The translations under genes were made by a program, and so were the position numbers. Below the pieces are notes generated by a model. It saw only the letters and a list, made by a program, of their open reading frames with translations. It did no database searches and was not told the DNA's origin. Positions 54,548 to 64,000 of a stretch of 64,000 nucleotides of DNA are shown here, in pieces. Positions within the stretch are counted from its first letter, which is position 1. The number at the start of each line of letters is the position of its first letter. The stretch is from NCBI RefSeq assembly GCF_902686445.1, contig NC_062222.1, forward strand, positions 132,377,035 through 132,441,034, read 5' to 3'. This DNA is from Sciurus carolinensis (lineage: Eukaryota; Chordata; Mammalia; Rodentia; Sciuridae).

Positions 54548-56026
54548 TCCAGGAGACATAAAACAGCAAAATGGAAAGGGATAGTGGAATAATTTTTTCC
54601 CCCAATTTAAAAAAAAAAAGTATTCTTGGGAGGGAGGAAGGAAAAATTCTTTCTTTTAGATGATCCCATAAAAATGTAATTTATATTTCTCTTTAAAAAC
54701 TTCAGGTTTTCCAAGCCAAAGGTTGCAACATGTGGTCACAGACATTTACTGTACAAATAAACACATTAATCTCAAAGGAACTATGGATTTGCTTTTTTTT
54801 TTTGTAGGAGTGCCAACCTCAGGATGTGCTCTCATTGCTTGATTTTAAGGAAACCAGGATATTAAAATTGGGTGAGATGAGTCTTGGGGCTTGCAGTTTT
54901 CCAAAATATGCCTCATAAATTCAGGTGACAGTCATCATTCTCATCAGCTTTCTGTTAGAAGACTCCATGAATTGCTATACTATATGTCCCTGAACTTTCA
55001 AAAGTAGGACTGCATCTTGGTTAGGTTGGGGACAGATCTCCTAAGAAGGACAAGTCTTCCTGATACCAGTTCGTTGAGGAGATTATTGCTTCTCATACTG
55101 GAAACCAGAACTAAGAATAGACTTTGCATATAGTTATGACTTTTGGTCTTGATGAGGAAGGAAATGACAGGAACAGGGCAGGGGAGACTGCTTAAGAGGG
55201 GGTGCTAATTCCATGCAATGCTGAATGACTGGGAAGTCACCCTCACGTATGTCTGAACATCAGGCAAGGAAGGTAAATGAAGGAAGGAAACTCTAGCAGT
55301 CTCAAAAGGTTGTGCCTTTTATTAGATTATTTATGTTCCATCACAGTGACACCAGAGTGACACATAGCCATGTCCAAAAACTTCAGGATAAGGGACCAGG
55401 GAACAGTCAATCCTGACTTCTTGGCGCACTGCTATTCCTTCCAGGTAAGGTTGTCTTTCCTATGATTTCTTTTTCTCCCTTTGGTCACAATTAGGTTCTA
55501 AAATTTTTTTTTTCTTCCTAGCAAGGGGAATTTCATTATAGTCCATTAGTTGTCAATAAGTAAACCCTCAATTCAGAATCCATTTATTTTTTTTTTTAGA
55601 ATCACACAAGGAAAGTCACTAACATTGACAAAAGCAGAGTGACACTGAAATAAGATTCAGATGTGAGGCTTCGGCATGGGTAGAATAAGGGAGTCATAGT
55701 TAGCAGGTGAATGTGCTTGAGAAACATATGCATTCCCTGTGAGGAGGCCCTGGAATGCTGAATGAACAGGAAGTGAGGCAACAGATGTGTCTTCCAAGGT
55801 CAGTGGCTTCTATGGTGGCACAGGGACAGAGAAGGCAGGAAGTACACTCATTTGTCACAGCTGAGTGAAAAATCCAAGGATGTTGACTCTGGAACAATTT
55901 TGGCATGTATTGAAACACAGTCCCCTCCAGAATTCCACTACACCTTAGCCTGGCCTCCTTTTCCCAATCCATTAATTGGGTTTGAAAATAGTACCTTAGA
56001 GCTATTATATAAATAAACTAAACCAA
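54548..56026. other. unique non-coding sequence
   Basis: No named element. Short homopolymers near 54609 (A), 54795 (T), 55503 (T) and 55590 (T). Minus-strand open frame 55700-55972 has no recognised features. Confidence 0.45.
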
Positions 56027-56248
56027 AGTCATCAAATTACAGTCCATGGCCAAATTTAGCCACTGCCTTTTGCTTTTAAATCAAGTTTTATTGGAATATG
56101 GGCATGACCAAGGTTTTATGTTCCATCTGTGATGATTTCATGCTGTAATGGTGGAGTTAAGTAATTGTTTCATAGACCACTTGTCTTGAAAAGCACAAAA
56201 TAGTTATTATTTGACTCTTCACAGAAAAGCTTTGCTAATCCTTGAACT
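56027..56248 (+). mobile_element. hAT-type DNA transposon fossil
   Basis: 'gtcatcaaattacagtccatggccaaatttagccactgcc', 'aaatcaagttttattggaatatgggcatgacc', 'catgctgtaatggtggagttaagtaattg', 'agaccacttgtcttgaaaagcacaaaatagttattatttgactcttcacagaaaagctttgctaatccttg'. This is the widespread family with ends gcaaactatggcc... and ...agaaaaagtttgccgaccc, a non-autonomous hAT-type element. Full length. Confidence 0.8.
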
Positions 56249-56857
56249 AATGCATTCAAACCATCAGGTGAAAGTGCACAGCACATAGGTGCTGCTCATT
56301 TGAGCATCACATTTTTTATTTGAATATTACTGTTCCAACCTCAGGGTAGAGAATTTGTTCTATATTTTCCAGGTGATCAAAGCAAATGATTTCGTGTACA
56401 TTGTGACTTAAATTCTGACTCCTGAATCACAGAGAATTTAACTACTTGCTACCCATTTGCTTGATCCACAGGTTGTTTAAACATATGGACTCATACTTTT
56501 CTCTGCTCCTGTCTAATAAAAAGCACCTAGTTCCTACTGTTTTCCAATCTAGGGAACAATTCTACATCATGCATTGACATTCAGGACAAAATTTCTTCCG
56601 TCAGCACAAGGTCTAAATTTGAAGTCAGTTTACAAAGACTTTTTTCTTCATCTTGTATTTCATCTTTGGATCTTTTGTTTCCAACTATAATCAAACCTCC
56701 CCTCCAGTCACTTAGAGCAAGAACCATACCATGTACATTCATCCCATTTATCTAGGGACTCACTCTGGTCTTACTAAGGCTTTCCAAATTCTAAACACGT
56801 CTCAAGCAGGAAGCACTCCCAGGAGTATGGCACTCAGGGTTAGTCTGGATTTTAATT
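56249..56857. other. unique non-coding sequence
   Basis: Nothing recognised. Confidence 0.45.
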
Positions 56858-57405
56858 TTACTCAGGGTTTCCCAAAAAGGCAGAACCAACAGATCTATAT
56901 TTATATCTGTATCTATAATCATCTATCTCTCACCATATGTATATGTGCACATATGGAGAGAGAGAGAGGAGCAGTAATTTATTAGGGGAATTGGCTCACT
57001 CAATTATGGAGGCTAAGTAATTTCATGGCAATCCATCTGTGAACTGAGAAACCAGTGAAGCTGGTAGGTTGGGTCAGTCCAAATCTAAAGGTCTCAACTT
57101 CAAGAAAGCAGATGGTATTAATCTCAGTCCAAGGTTGAAGGCCCCAAAACCCAATAGACTGCTGGAGTGAGGCCTGGAGCCCCAGAGCTGGAGAACCTGG
57201 ACTTCTGATATCTCAGATCAAGAGAAAAATGGTGTCCAGGTTCAGGAAGAGAGACAAAATTCTTCTTCCTTCCGCCTTCTGTTTATTTGATCCCCAGAAG
57301 AGTGCATGGTGCTTACCCAGATTGAGGGTGGGTCTTCCCCTCAGTTCACCAATCCACACACCAGTCTCCCTCAGGAAGACATCCAAGACAGTCCAGTCAT
57401 TCTAA
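56858..57405 (-). mobile_element. ERVL-like LTR ('gtcaacttg' class), antisense
   Basis: Plus strand begins 'ttactcagggtttcccaaaaaggcagaaccaaca' (antisense of ggttctgtttctctggagaaccctgagtaa). It continues with a TATC/ATA-rich microsatellite and a GA run, 'gcagtaatttattaggggaattggctcactcaattatggaggctaag' (containing the antisense AATAAA), and 'ggttgaaggccc...', 'ttctgtttatttgatccccagaagagtgcatggtgcttacccagattgagggtgggtcttcccc', up to 'gaagacatccaagacagtcc'. Same LTR class as 34933 and 41900, but opposite in orientation. Confidence 0.8.
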
Positions 57406-58289
57406 TTAAGTGCCAAGGGAAACCTGAGTTTCTCTTTCAGCAGAAAAGGGATGTGCTCAGTGCCTACTGAATCATTAAGAATAATTAACAAGATCAAATA
57501 ATACTTTATCAGATGTCTGAGTATCTTTATTCTAGCCAAATGGACACCCAAATCAACCATCAGCAATTGCATGAAGCCAAATGTAGTTTTACTTCACCCA
57601 ACTCTTAAAACAGCTAAGTCTGTGGGCATGTTTCCTTGGCTGGAGTTCATGTAGAAATTTCCTTGGGACAAACTAATTTTGTTGTATTCTTCAAATATTA
57701 GTAGCCCTACATGGGGATAAGAGCATATTAAGTACCATAAAAAGGAAGAAATGTTTGACAGATCTTCTAATTCCTATCCTCTTTTCTTCATCCCACTCTT
57801 TCCCCTTTCTCCTTTTACTTATGAACCAAATGACTAGTAATTTCCCCAAGAACATGTTGAGTAATCACAGGAAATCCATTTTGCTTGAAGCATGTACTTT
57901 CTCCTACCTAGTGAAGGAGTCCTGTGACAGGAGAACTTGATTAACCCTGAACCTCACTCTGAAGAAGTTCAGAGAAAGCAAAAGTCATGGAAAGTCTTCA
58001 AATACAGAAGACAACTCCTCATGTCATGAATAAGCTGGGGCCTGGTAAATTACCAGACTGCCATAAGTCAGTGGTGGACTCAGAAATATAGAAGTCATAA
58101 TTCTCACACTGCATTCTTTATGAATGGTTAAAAAATAATTATCCCACCTGCTTTATACAAAAAGTTAATTAATGAGTTGCGTTTGGGATAACTTTCATGA
58201 GCAAAGTTATATCTTATACAGATTAAATTTATTTCTGTGAGTCAATTCAAGAATAATAGGTATAAAGCATCAGCTAAATGGATAAATAT
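57406..58289. other. unique non-coding sequence
   Basis: Nothing recognised. Confidence 0.45.
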
Positions 58290-58468
58290 AAGGAATACCA
58301 GTAGAGTATAGGAAGGGAACAGGGAAAGGGAGAAGGGGAAGGAAAGGAGATATACCAGGGACTGAGATGGAGAAAACCATATTCCATGCATGTATGATTA
58401 TGTAGAAATGAACTTCACTATTATATATGATTTAATGTACTAATAAAAACATTTAAAAAGAAATAATA
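58290..58468 (+). mobile_element. L1 3' UTR end
   Basis: A purine-rich block ('ggaagggaacagggaaagggagaaggggaaggaaagg') is followed by 'gactgagatggagaaaaccatattcc', 'catgtatgattatgtag...gaacttcactattatatatgatttaatgtactaataaaaac'. This is the polypurine-plus-AATAAA layout of an L1 3' end. Heavily 5' truncated. It lies against the antisense L2 that follows. Confidence 0.75.
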
Positions 58469-58469
58469 T

Positions 58470-59450
58470 TCATTGGCTCTACAAATACTTATAGGGAGTT
58501 AACTGAGAACCAGGGTACAAGTACATGGGGGGATAAAAGAGAAAAAGGACTTACCCTTGTGAATCTTAGATTTTATGCATAAAAACCATAAGATGAACAA
58601 ATACAATGTGCAATACTTCTGATAGGAAAAAAGTGATATGTTGAAAAGCAAAGCTGGGAAGGGAAAAGCAATTGTTTCGTTAAAGATCAACTCAGATTAA
58701 ATATGGCTGTGCGATGATCTGAATGTGTATGTTCTGCCCAAATTCATATGTTAAAATCCATTTCCCAATGTGATGGCGTTAGGCTGTAGGACTGTTGGGG
58801 GATGATTGGGTCATAAGGGTGAGCTCTCTAGTATGACTTTGGAGCTCCATAAAAATAGTCCCAAACTTCCCTGCCTCATCTGCCACTTGGAGACAAAGTA
58901 AGATGGCACTATATACAAGCTAAGAACCAGGTTTCTACCAGGCAGTAGATGAAGTAGGGCAAGCAAGCAGTGTCCTATGAGCTGGTGATCTGGACTTCAA
59001 AACTATGAAGAGTGAGTTTGTGTTGTTTATAAGGTACCTGGTTCATGATATTTTGTTATAGTAGCCTCAGTGGATGAACACAGATGATCAGAAATATGTG
59101 GGAGATGCTTCAGCAAAAACTTACAGGAATAGAGCAAAAATTGGTGTAGATTTGTTGAACAGATTCCCAGGTTAGAGAAGCACCACAGAAAGAGTCCTGA
59201 GGCAAGAAGGCTCCTGTACTTGCGGATAGGCTAAGAGGTCAGTGTGGTTGGATTAGAATGAATGAGAGGGTGACTTCACAGGATACAAGTGGAATGATAT
59301 GGGGAGCAAGCACGTAGTGTCCCTAGGAGCCATTGTTAGTTGAATTTTCTTTTGAGTGAAATGGAAGTCATTAAAGGATTTGCGAAAGTACTGAGTGGTC
59401 TCACTCAAGTTGGCTGTTGCTTTTAAACAGATTGATGGAAGAGTCAAATG
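58470..59450 (-). mobile_element. L2 LINE 3' region, interrupted by an MLT1
   Basis: Plus strand 58470-58703 ('ggctctacaaatacttatagggag...aatacttctgataggaaaaaagtgatatg...aaagctgggaaggg') and 59083-59450 ('gtcctgaggcaagaaggctcctgtac', 'aggctaagaggtcagtgtggttggattagaatgaatgagaggg', 'ggaagtcattaaaggatttgcgaaagtactgagtggtctcactc', 'ggctgttgcttttaaacag') are consecutive parts of one antisense L2. This part of L2 covers the 3' end and the end of the ORF, and it is fully decayed here. An open frame on the minus strand at 58499-58690 is not a gene. Confidence 0.8.
58704..59082 (+). mobile_element. MLT1 LTR inside L2
   Basis: Starts TGGCTGTGCGATGATCTGAATG, then 'ccaaattcatatgttaaaatcc', 'caatgtgatggcgttaggctgtagg', 'gatgattgggtcataagggtgagc', 'ggcaagcaagcagtgtcc', 'tggtgatctggacttcaaaactatgaagagtgag', 'tttataaggtacctggttcatgatattttgttatagtagcctcagtgg', ending GAACACA. 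Near-complete. No target duplication is readable because of age. Confidence 0.85.
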
Positions 59451-61408
59451 TAGAACAAAGTGTCACTCATTGGGAGAAGAAAAAATAAAGCAAACTGAAG
59501 TGACTTGAGAAACCTTCCAAAATCTGGCTGCCACTTACCTTTCCATCCCTGTGACTTTTTGCTGGCCATGTCACCTTCACACTTGCCTCAGGAACCAATT
59601 GCTATTCTATCAATTTCTTCTATCAGGAGTTGCTTCTCCATCTTCTCAGCAAGACCAACACTTATACAACTTAATAAACAAATGATTGATAAAAATAATG
59701 AATGGCATTCCTTATCCCATGACACTGATGTTCTTGGCCTCTGTGGTATGACTTCATGGACACCTCCCCTCTTGACACCCTTGACTGGGAGACTCATGCA
59801 ACCATGCAACCAGGGAGGACTTGCCTGAGCATTAATCTGTTTTGCAAAGGCATAAAAACCAGAGATCCTACATGAAAGTTCTGTTTGCATTACCAGTACA
59901 TAACATTTCCTGAAAAATCCTGAGCATCTTTGATGAGTTCTCTATTTTTTATGTACCCTGAGAATCTTCTAATTTTTTATTTGACATTGGTTTCTGAGGT
60001 CCCATATTCAATTCCATTAAAGGCAGTTAGTAAATTCCTAGAAAAAGGAACCAGAGGGAAAAAAGTGTATGAAGATGCATCACCTAATAGCTCACAGGGG
60101 TCCTCTGCACTGAGCCATTACCTAAAACCTGTGCAAATGTCCCTTTGTCCCTCTGTTTCAATCAAGCCATCTTTACCCAAACTACCTAATAGTTTTTGTG
60201 AAAATTTTAAGTACTGCAAGGTCATGAGGCCATAGAAGAGCAGGACTAAAATTGCATGAGGAGTGGAGGGGAAAAAAAAAGAAATAAAAGGTTATTTTAT
60301 TTGTTAAAGGTCAGTCTAGCTGGGCCTCACACATTGATTTTCTTAGCTGTTACAGTTAAACAAGTCTCAAAAATAAATGTATTATAGGCAATGGTATGTT
60401 TGCAGCCATCGAGCTGAGCTTTAATTCCAGAATGCAATCAATAAGGCTTTGTGTTTCCATAACAGAACATGAGCAGAAAATCTGTGATTGGGGCACATGT
60501 GTCTGTACTGTTGCTGATATTTCAGGCCAATGACTGCTTTGAAAAATGATACCCTGCTTCTAATCAATAACTCATAAGCCACAATTTACTTTTTCTTTAC
60601 TTTGAACTATAACCAAAGGAGGCAAACATTACTGTAATTTCCACTTAAAACATGGGTAAGTGTTGATTGTGTGTATGTGCGTTTATGTGTAAGTGTGGTC
60701 CAAAGAACAAAACAACCAATGAAGGCAGTAGTCTCTAACGTTGGGAATGGTGAAGACTCATAAAACCGTGCTGAGACAAGTTCTGCTGAGGAAATCTTGC
60801 CACACACATTAAGATGGTTGATTCCCTCTTGATTTTGACTCAATTCCATTTTGCCTAAATATCTAATGGAAAAATCCCTTGTGAGAAGGGATATCATAGG
60901 CCATGATGTTATTGTAGCATGATTGATGGTAGGGTAAAACAAGCAAGCCAAACTTCTGACAATCACATGGTGCATCTCCTGGACTGGGTTGGACACAACC
61001 CTTATTAATACCATGGGAAAATGATGAGGGAAAAAGAGAAAGGGAAATTTCACACTTGGTATTTAAAATATTCAGAGAGTTATAGATGGTAAAAATGTGG
61101 GACATCAATAAACTAAACTGAATTCAGGATGGTTTTAAGTATATGGCAGACATTTACTCATGACTGTACATATTCCAAATTTATTACAGATATCATTATT
61201 CTTGAAATGAAAATTTCTCCAATAGAAGTTGATCTCTTAAATAGTGTACTACCATCAAATAAGAAACTGTAGGGAAAATTGTGATAAGATTTACTTTCGA
61301 AGCATTTAATGTGGATAATTTCTCATACTTAAAACAAATTTATAAGTCAAAGGGCAAACTGGAGGTGAAAATGGAATAAAATGTTATCTTTATTAATATT
61401 TGATTGTA
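59451..61408. other. unique non-coding sequence
   Basis: No named repeat over about 2 kb. Open frames of 100-148 codons at 59505-59890, 59930-60235 and 60607-61053 are on mixed strands and lack recognisable domains. 60380-60570 is repeat-free and could be conserved non-coding DNA. Confidence 0.45.
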
Positions 61409-61492
61409 TTTTTTTTTTTTTTGCATTGCTTGGAATTGAACCCAGGGCCTTGCATATTCTAGGCAACATTCTATCACTGGACAACTTCATTT
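61409..61492 (-). mobile_element. ID-type SINE
   Basis: T14 (61409-61422), followed on the plus strand by 'gcattgcttggaattgaacccagggccttgcatattctaggcaacattctatcactggacaactt', the reversed ID element with its B-box region (gggttcaattcc on the minus strand). The A-box end is degraded. Confidence 0.8.
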
Positions 61493-63534
61493 TTAAGAGC
61501 ACCCTTTCTTAATATATGAAAGGCAATAAAACAATACACATGTCAGTAGAGGAATCAAATCTAAACTTTTCACAAAATAAAATACAAATGAACAATAAAT
61601 ATAGGCAATTTACAAGATTGTTAGAAATTAAATGCTTACTAAACAAAAATATCTGGTAGGATGTATCTATACAATTACTGATTATATTTTTAAGTACAGT
61701 ACTTAGGATCAAAAGAGGAGGCTATGCCATTTTCTGGCTTATATTAACTGGCCAGGCAACTCTGTCACATGCTCTTCTGTAGACAGGTACTGTGTTTGAT
61801 AGGGCCTAGTAGGACATCAGTGGTGTTTCCAAATGGTAAAAGACCTTTTGGTGATGTTATAGCCTTGTTTCAGAATCCCAAAGATCTCGTTTTAATTTTC
61901 TTACTGAAGTTTGTTATAAACTTCATAGAACATCTTTTCTGACATCTCTAACACTATAATGTCCACTAGCTCACATGACCCACATGGAAGGGTTGCTTAT
62001 GCTACAGACTGGACCTGCTGTAGAGCCTTCTTCCGCTCTGGCACTACTAAGGGCTGGAAACCCTCCAGTCACTAGGCAAATGGGGTTGTCACAGCCTTCC
62101 CAATTGTGGACCTGCTGCCTCATGAACACAAATAAGCATATCAGACATCCTGCTTACTTTCCCATAGCAGCGTTATAAGGTGCAAAGATGTGTTTCTTTA
62201 GAGTGGATGTTTCAATATGCCCCAGGCCAATATAGCCCTAAGATCTTTACTAATATAGCAGAACCCTGAATCATTTTTGGGTTTATCTCCTGCCATCTGG
62301 AGAGTGTGAACCCTACCAAGGCCTACCATACATGTGTCATTTGTTGTGTATCCAGTTTAGAAATGATAGGAACTGAAATTGAATCAATTTTCTGAGTAGA
62401 CAATGCATTGTAGAAGACAATGAAAGATTGAGGAATATTAATCACCAAATTGAAAGAAAGTGTGAAAGTAGGAAATCTCCTTGAAGACATGTGAATATGT
62501 CTTCTTTACTACAACCAAAGAGTAGCTTCAGTAGAGTGTCAGGTCTAGGACTTAGTTTTACAGGTAACAGAGTTCTTGACAAAATTTAATTCTTTCACCA
62601 CAGATGTCTGATACCAAGACCAAGGATAGAATGAGAGTCAGAGTGGGCACTGACAGATTATACTCAGAAACACTGGAACTCTTCTCTTGAACACCCTGGG
62701 CCTGCAGAAACAGCCATGTCTTTGCATTAGGACCTGGCACTTACCACTTACTTATATAACATGAGGTCTCTGCTTGGGAAAATAGTACAACATCCCTAGA
62801 GATTTACCTGCACTTTCTCACCTGGCCATCAGACCCATCAAGTAGAGCTGGACGCTAGGTAATCTGATCTGAGAACTCACAAGCATTCTAAGTACAGAAA
62901 AGTATTAGTCAACCTCTGTGCTTAAGCATTATTACATTTAGACACTGACTTTCATGCTCAGAAAGGTTGAAATGTGAAATATAATTAGGTCCTGGTTTGC
63001 ATCTTAGATTCTAAGTTGCTGAGCTAATAATATATGTAATAATTGCATAAGATAATAACATATATCACTCTTGGAAGTATAAGTAGAATAATTTGAAACT
63101 TTGCAGCCTTTTTGCTGAGTTTCTTGTCATGATTTGTGATAGAATGCATTTTAGTTTATGGAAAGTCCATGTCATAAATAATTGATTGTGAAATTTCTAA
63201 GGGATTTGAGAAAGTACTGTTAAATTCAGTAAACAACTGTACTTCTGGAAAGCAATCATGTATTAGTTTTATCTCTAACCATAAAGAGTTTACAGTAAAT
63301 GCTAAAATAATGTAAAACAGGTGGGAAAAGAAATTTAGTTGGTGTCCATATGGAATCACATTTATCGCACTTTGAATTATTTTTCATTTTACTTGTGATT
63401 GTTTGTCTTACACCTGGGTGCTTCATATGTTCTTCATATTTCTTAATGAGTTCCAGTACTAGAAAAATACATAGAAAGTGGAAATGCTTTCATTGAGTTT
63501 ATTGTCATTCAACATACACTCACTATAGAACTCA
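61493..63534. other. unique non-coding sequence
   Basis: No gene or repeat recognised in this 2-kb stretch. Confidence 0.45.
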
Positions 63535-63690
63535 AGACTCAAGTTTGGAGACATCCATTTATTCACAAAAATGTGCACTGGGTTCCTACTGTACACCAAG
63601 TACCTTGCCAGGTACTCCATAGGCAGTTTGATTAAATCATGATTTCTGCTCTCCTGGGACTGAAATTTTGCAAGTAAAAGTGGACTTAAA
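63535..63690 (-). mobile_element. L2 LINE 3' fragment
   Basis: Plus strand 'ccatttattcacaaaaatgtgcactgggttcctactgtacaccaagtaccttgccaggtactccatagg' and 'tgatttctgctctcctgggactgaaattttgcaag' keep the antisense L2 order (ttcaacaaatatttattgagcacctactatgtgccaggcactg...tccctgccctcatggagcttacattc). Confidence 0.7.
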
Positions 63691-64000
63691 TACTCTGAAA
63701 TTGATAAATGCAAAAATGTAAACTACTTGGTGCAAAAGATGTTCTATGAAGACTGACTTTTGGTAAAGCTCTGAGCTTCCTGGGTAAAATAATTAGACTC
63801 CTATTTCATGACATGCATTGTGAGACTCACATTACAAATAATGCCAAAATGCATGATATGTCCTAATGTAATTATGGCATTCAGAGTCATATCTTTACTA
63901 AAACTCTTTAAGAATCTCTTATACTCTGTGGAAGGCTTCTTGGTATGAATTATGCCATATGTTCAGTGTCCCATTTCTTTTCGTGTTTTGCATAAATATT
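63691..64000. other. unique AT-rich sequence
   Basis: Nothing recognised up to the window end. Confidence 0.45.

Noticed and set aside
60607..61108. Open frame of 148 codons on the minus strand as a gene
   Set aside because: No recognised domain and a second overlapping frame is equally open. There is no splice or promoter evidence.
1..64000. CRISPR arrays, bacterial operons, riboswitches or replication origins
   Set aside because: The window is mammalian nuclear DNA by its repeats, and no regularly spaced direct repeats or prokaryotic gene structure are present.

Overview
This window is non-coding mammalian DNA, almost certainly from a squirrel-like rodent. The main clue is a set of composite SINEs that join a B1/Alu-like (7SL-derived) half to an ID-like (tRNA-derived) half, a structure typical of sciurids and their relatives, together with stand-alone ID elements. 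MIR, L2, MER5A and MLT1 fossils, common to placental mammals, fill in the older layers. The base composition is AT-rich, there is no CpG island, and I found no open reading frame that reads as a cellular gene or exon. The window is best described as intergenic or deep-intronic sequence. The annotation is therefore mainly of transposable elements, endogenous retroviral remains, simple repeats and small structural oddities.

Layout: 1-9 kb holds unique sequence with scattered MIR, MER5A, an ID SINE, an old L1 tail and an AT-rich palindrome. 9-12.2 kb has a B1-ID SINE with a target duplication, a minus-strand solo LTR (9685-10208), a CA repeat and a long decayed L1 3' region. 12-19 kb is largely unique with a TTTC microsatellite. 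19.6-20.3 kb has a SINE next to a squirrel-type L1 3' end. 21.7-28.4 kb carries a possible retrocopy, a MaLR LTR, a second minus-strand LTR seated in a GT microsatellite, a double-ID composite SINE with a perfect 10-bp target duplication, and another MER5A. 31-35.5 kb is a dense stack of L1 and LTR elements, including two sibling MaLR solo LTRs and an MLT1 that was broken twice.

The most notable object is at 35510-40215. It is a 4.7-kb provirus-like element with two LTRs of about 400 bp, a perfect 5-bp target duplication (ATCTC), a primer-binding site matching tRNA-His, a consensus leader splice donor, a polypurine-type tract and only a short broken Gag start. I recognise no pol. It looks like a non-autonomous or internally rearranged class I (gammaretrovirus-like) endogenous retrovirus.

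40-64 kb is unique sequence with old LTRs, a 57-bp uninterrupted alternating pyrimidine-purine tract, a MaLR LTR nested in an oppositely oriented MLT1, L1 3' ends, two short tandem duplications, a hAT-type DNA transposon fossil, and an antisense L2 interrupted by an MLT1. No genes act together here. The region's history is one of repeated insertion, and several insertions can be ordered by nesting. Family names were assigned by reading the sequence, without database searches, so subfamily names are approximate.
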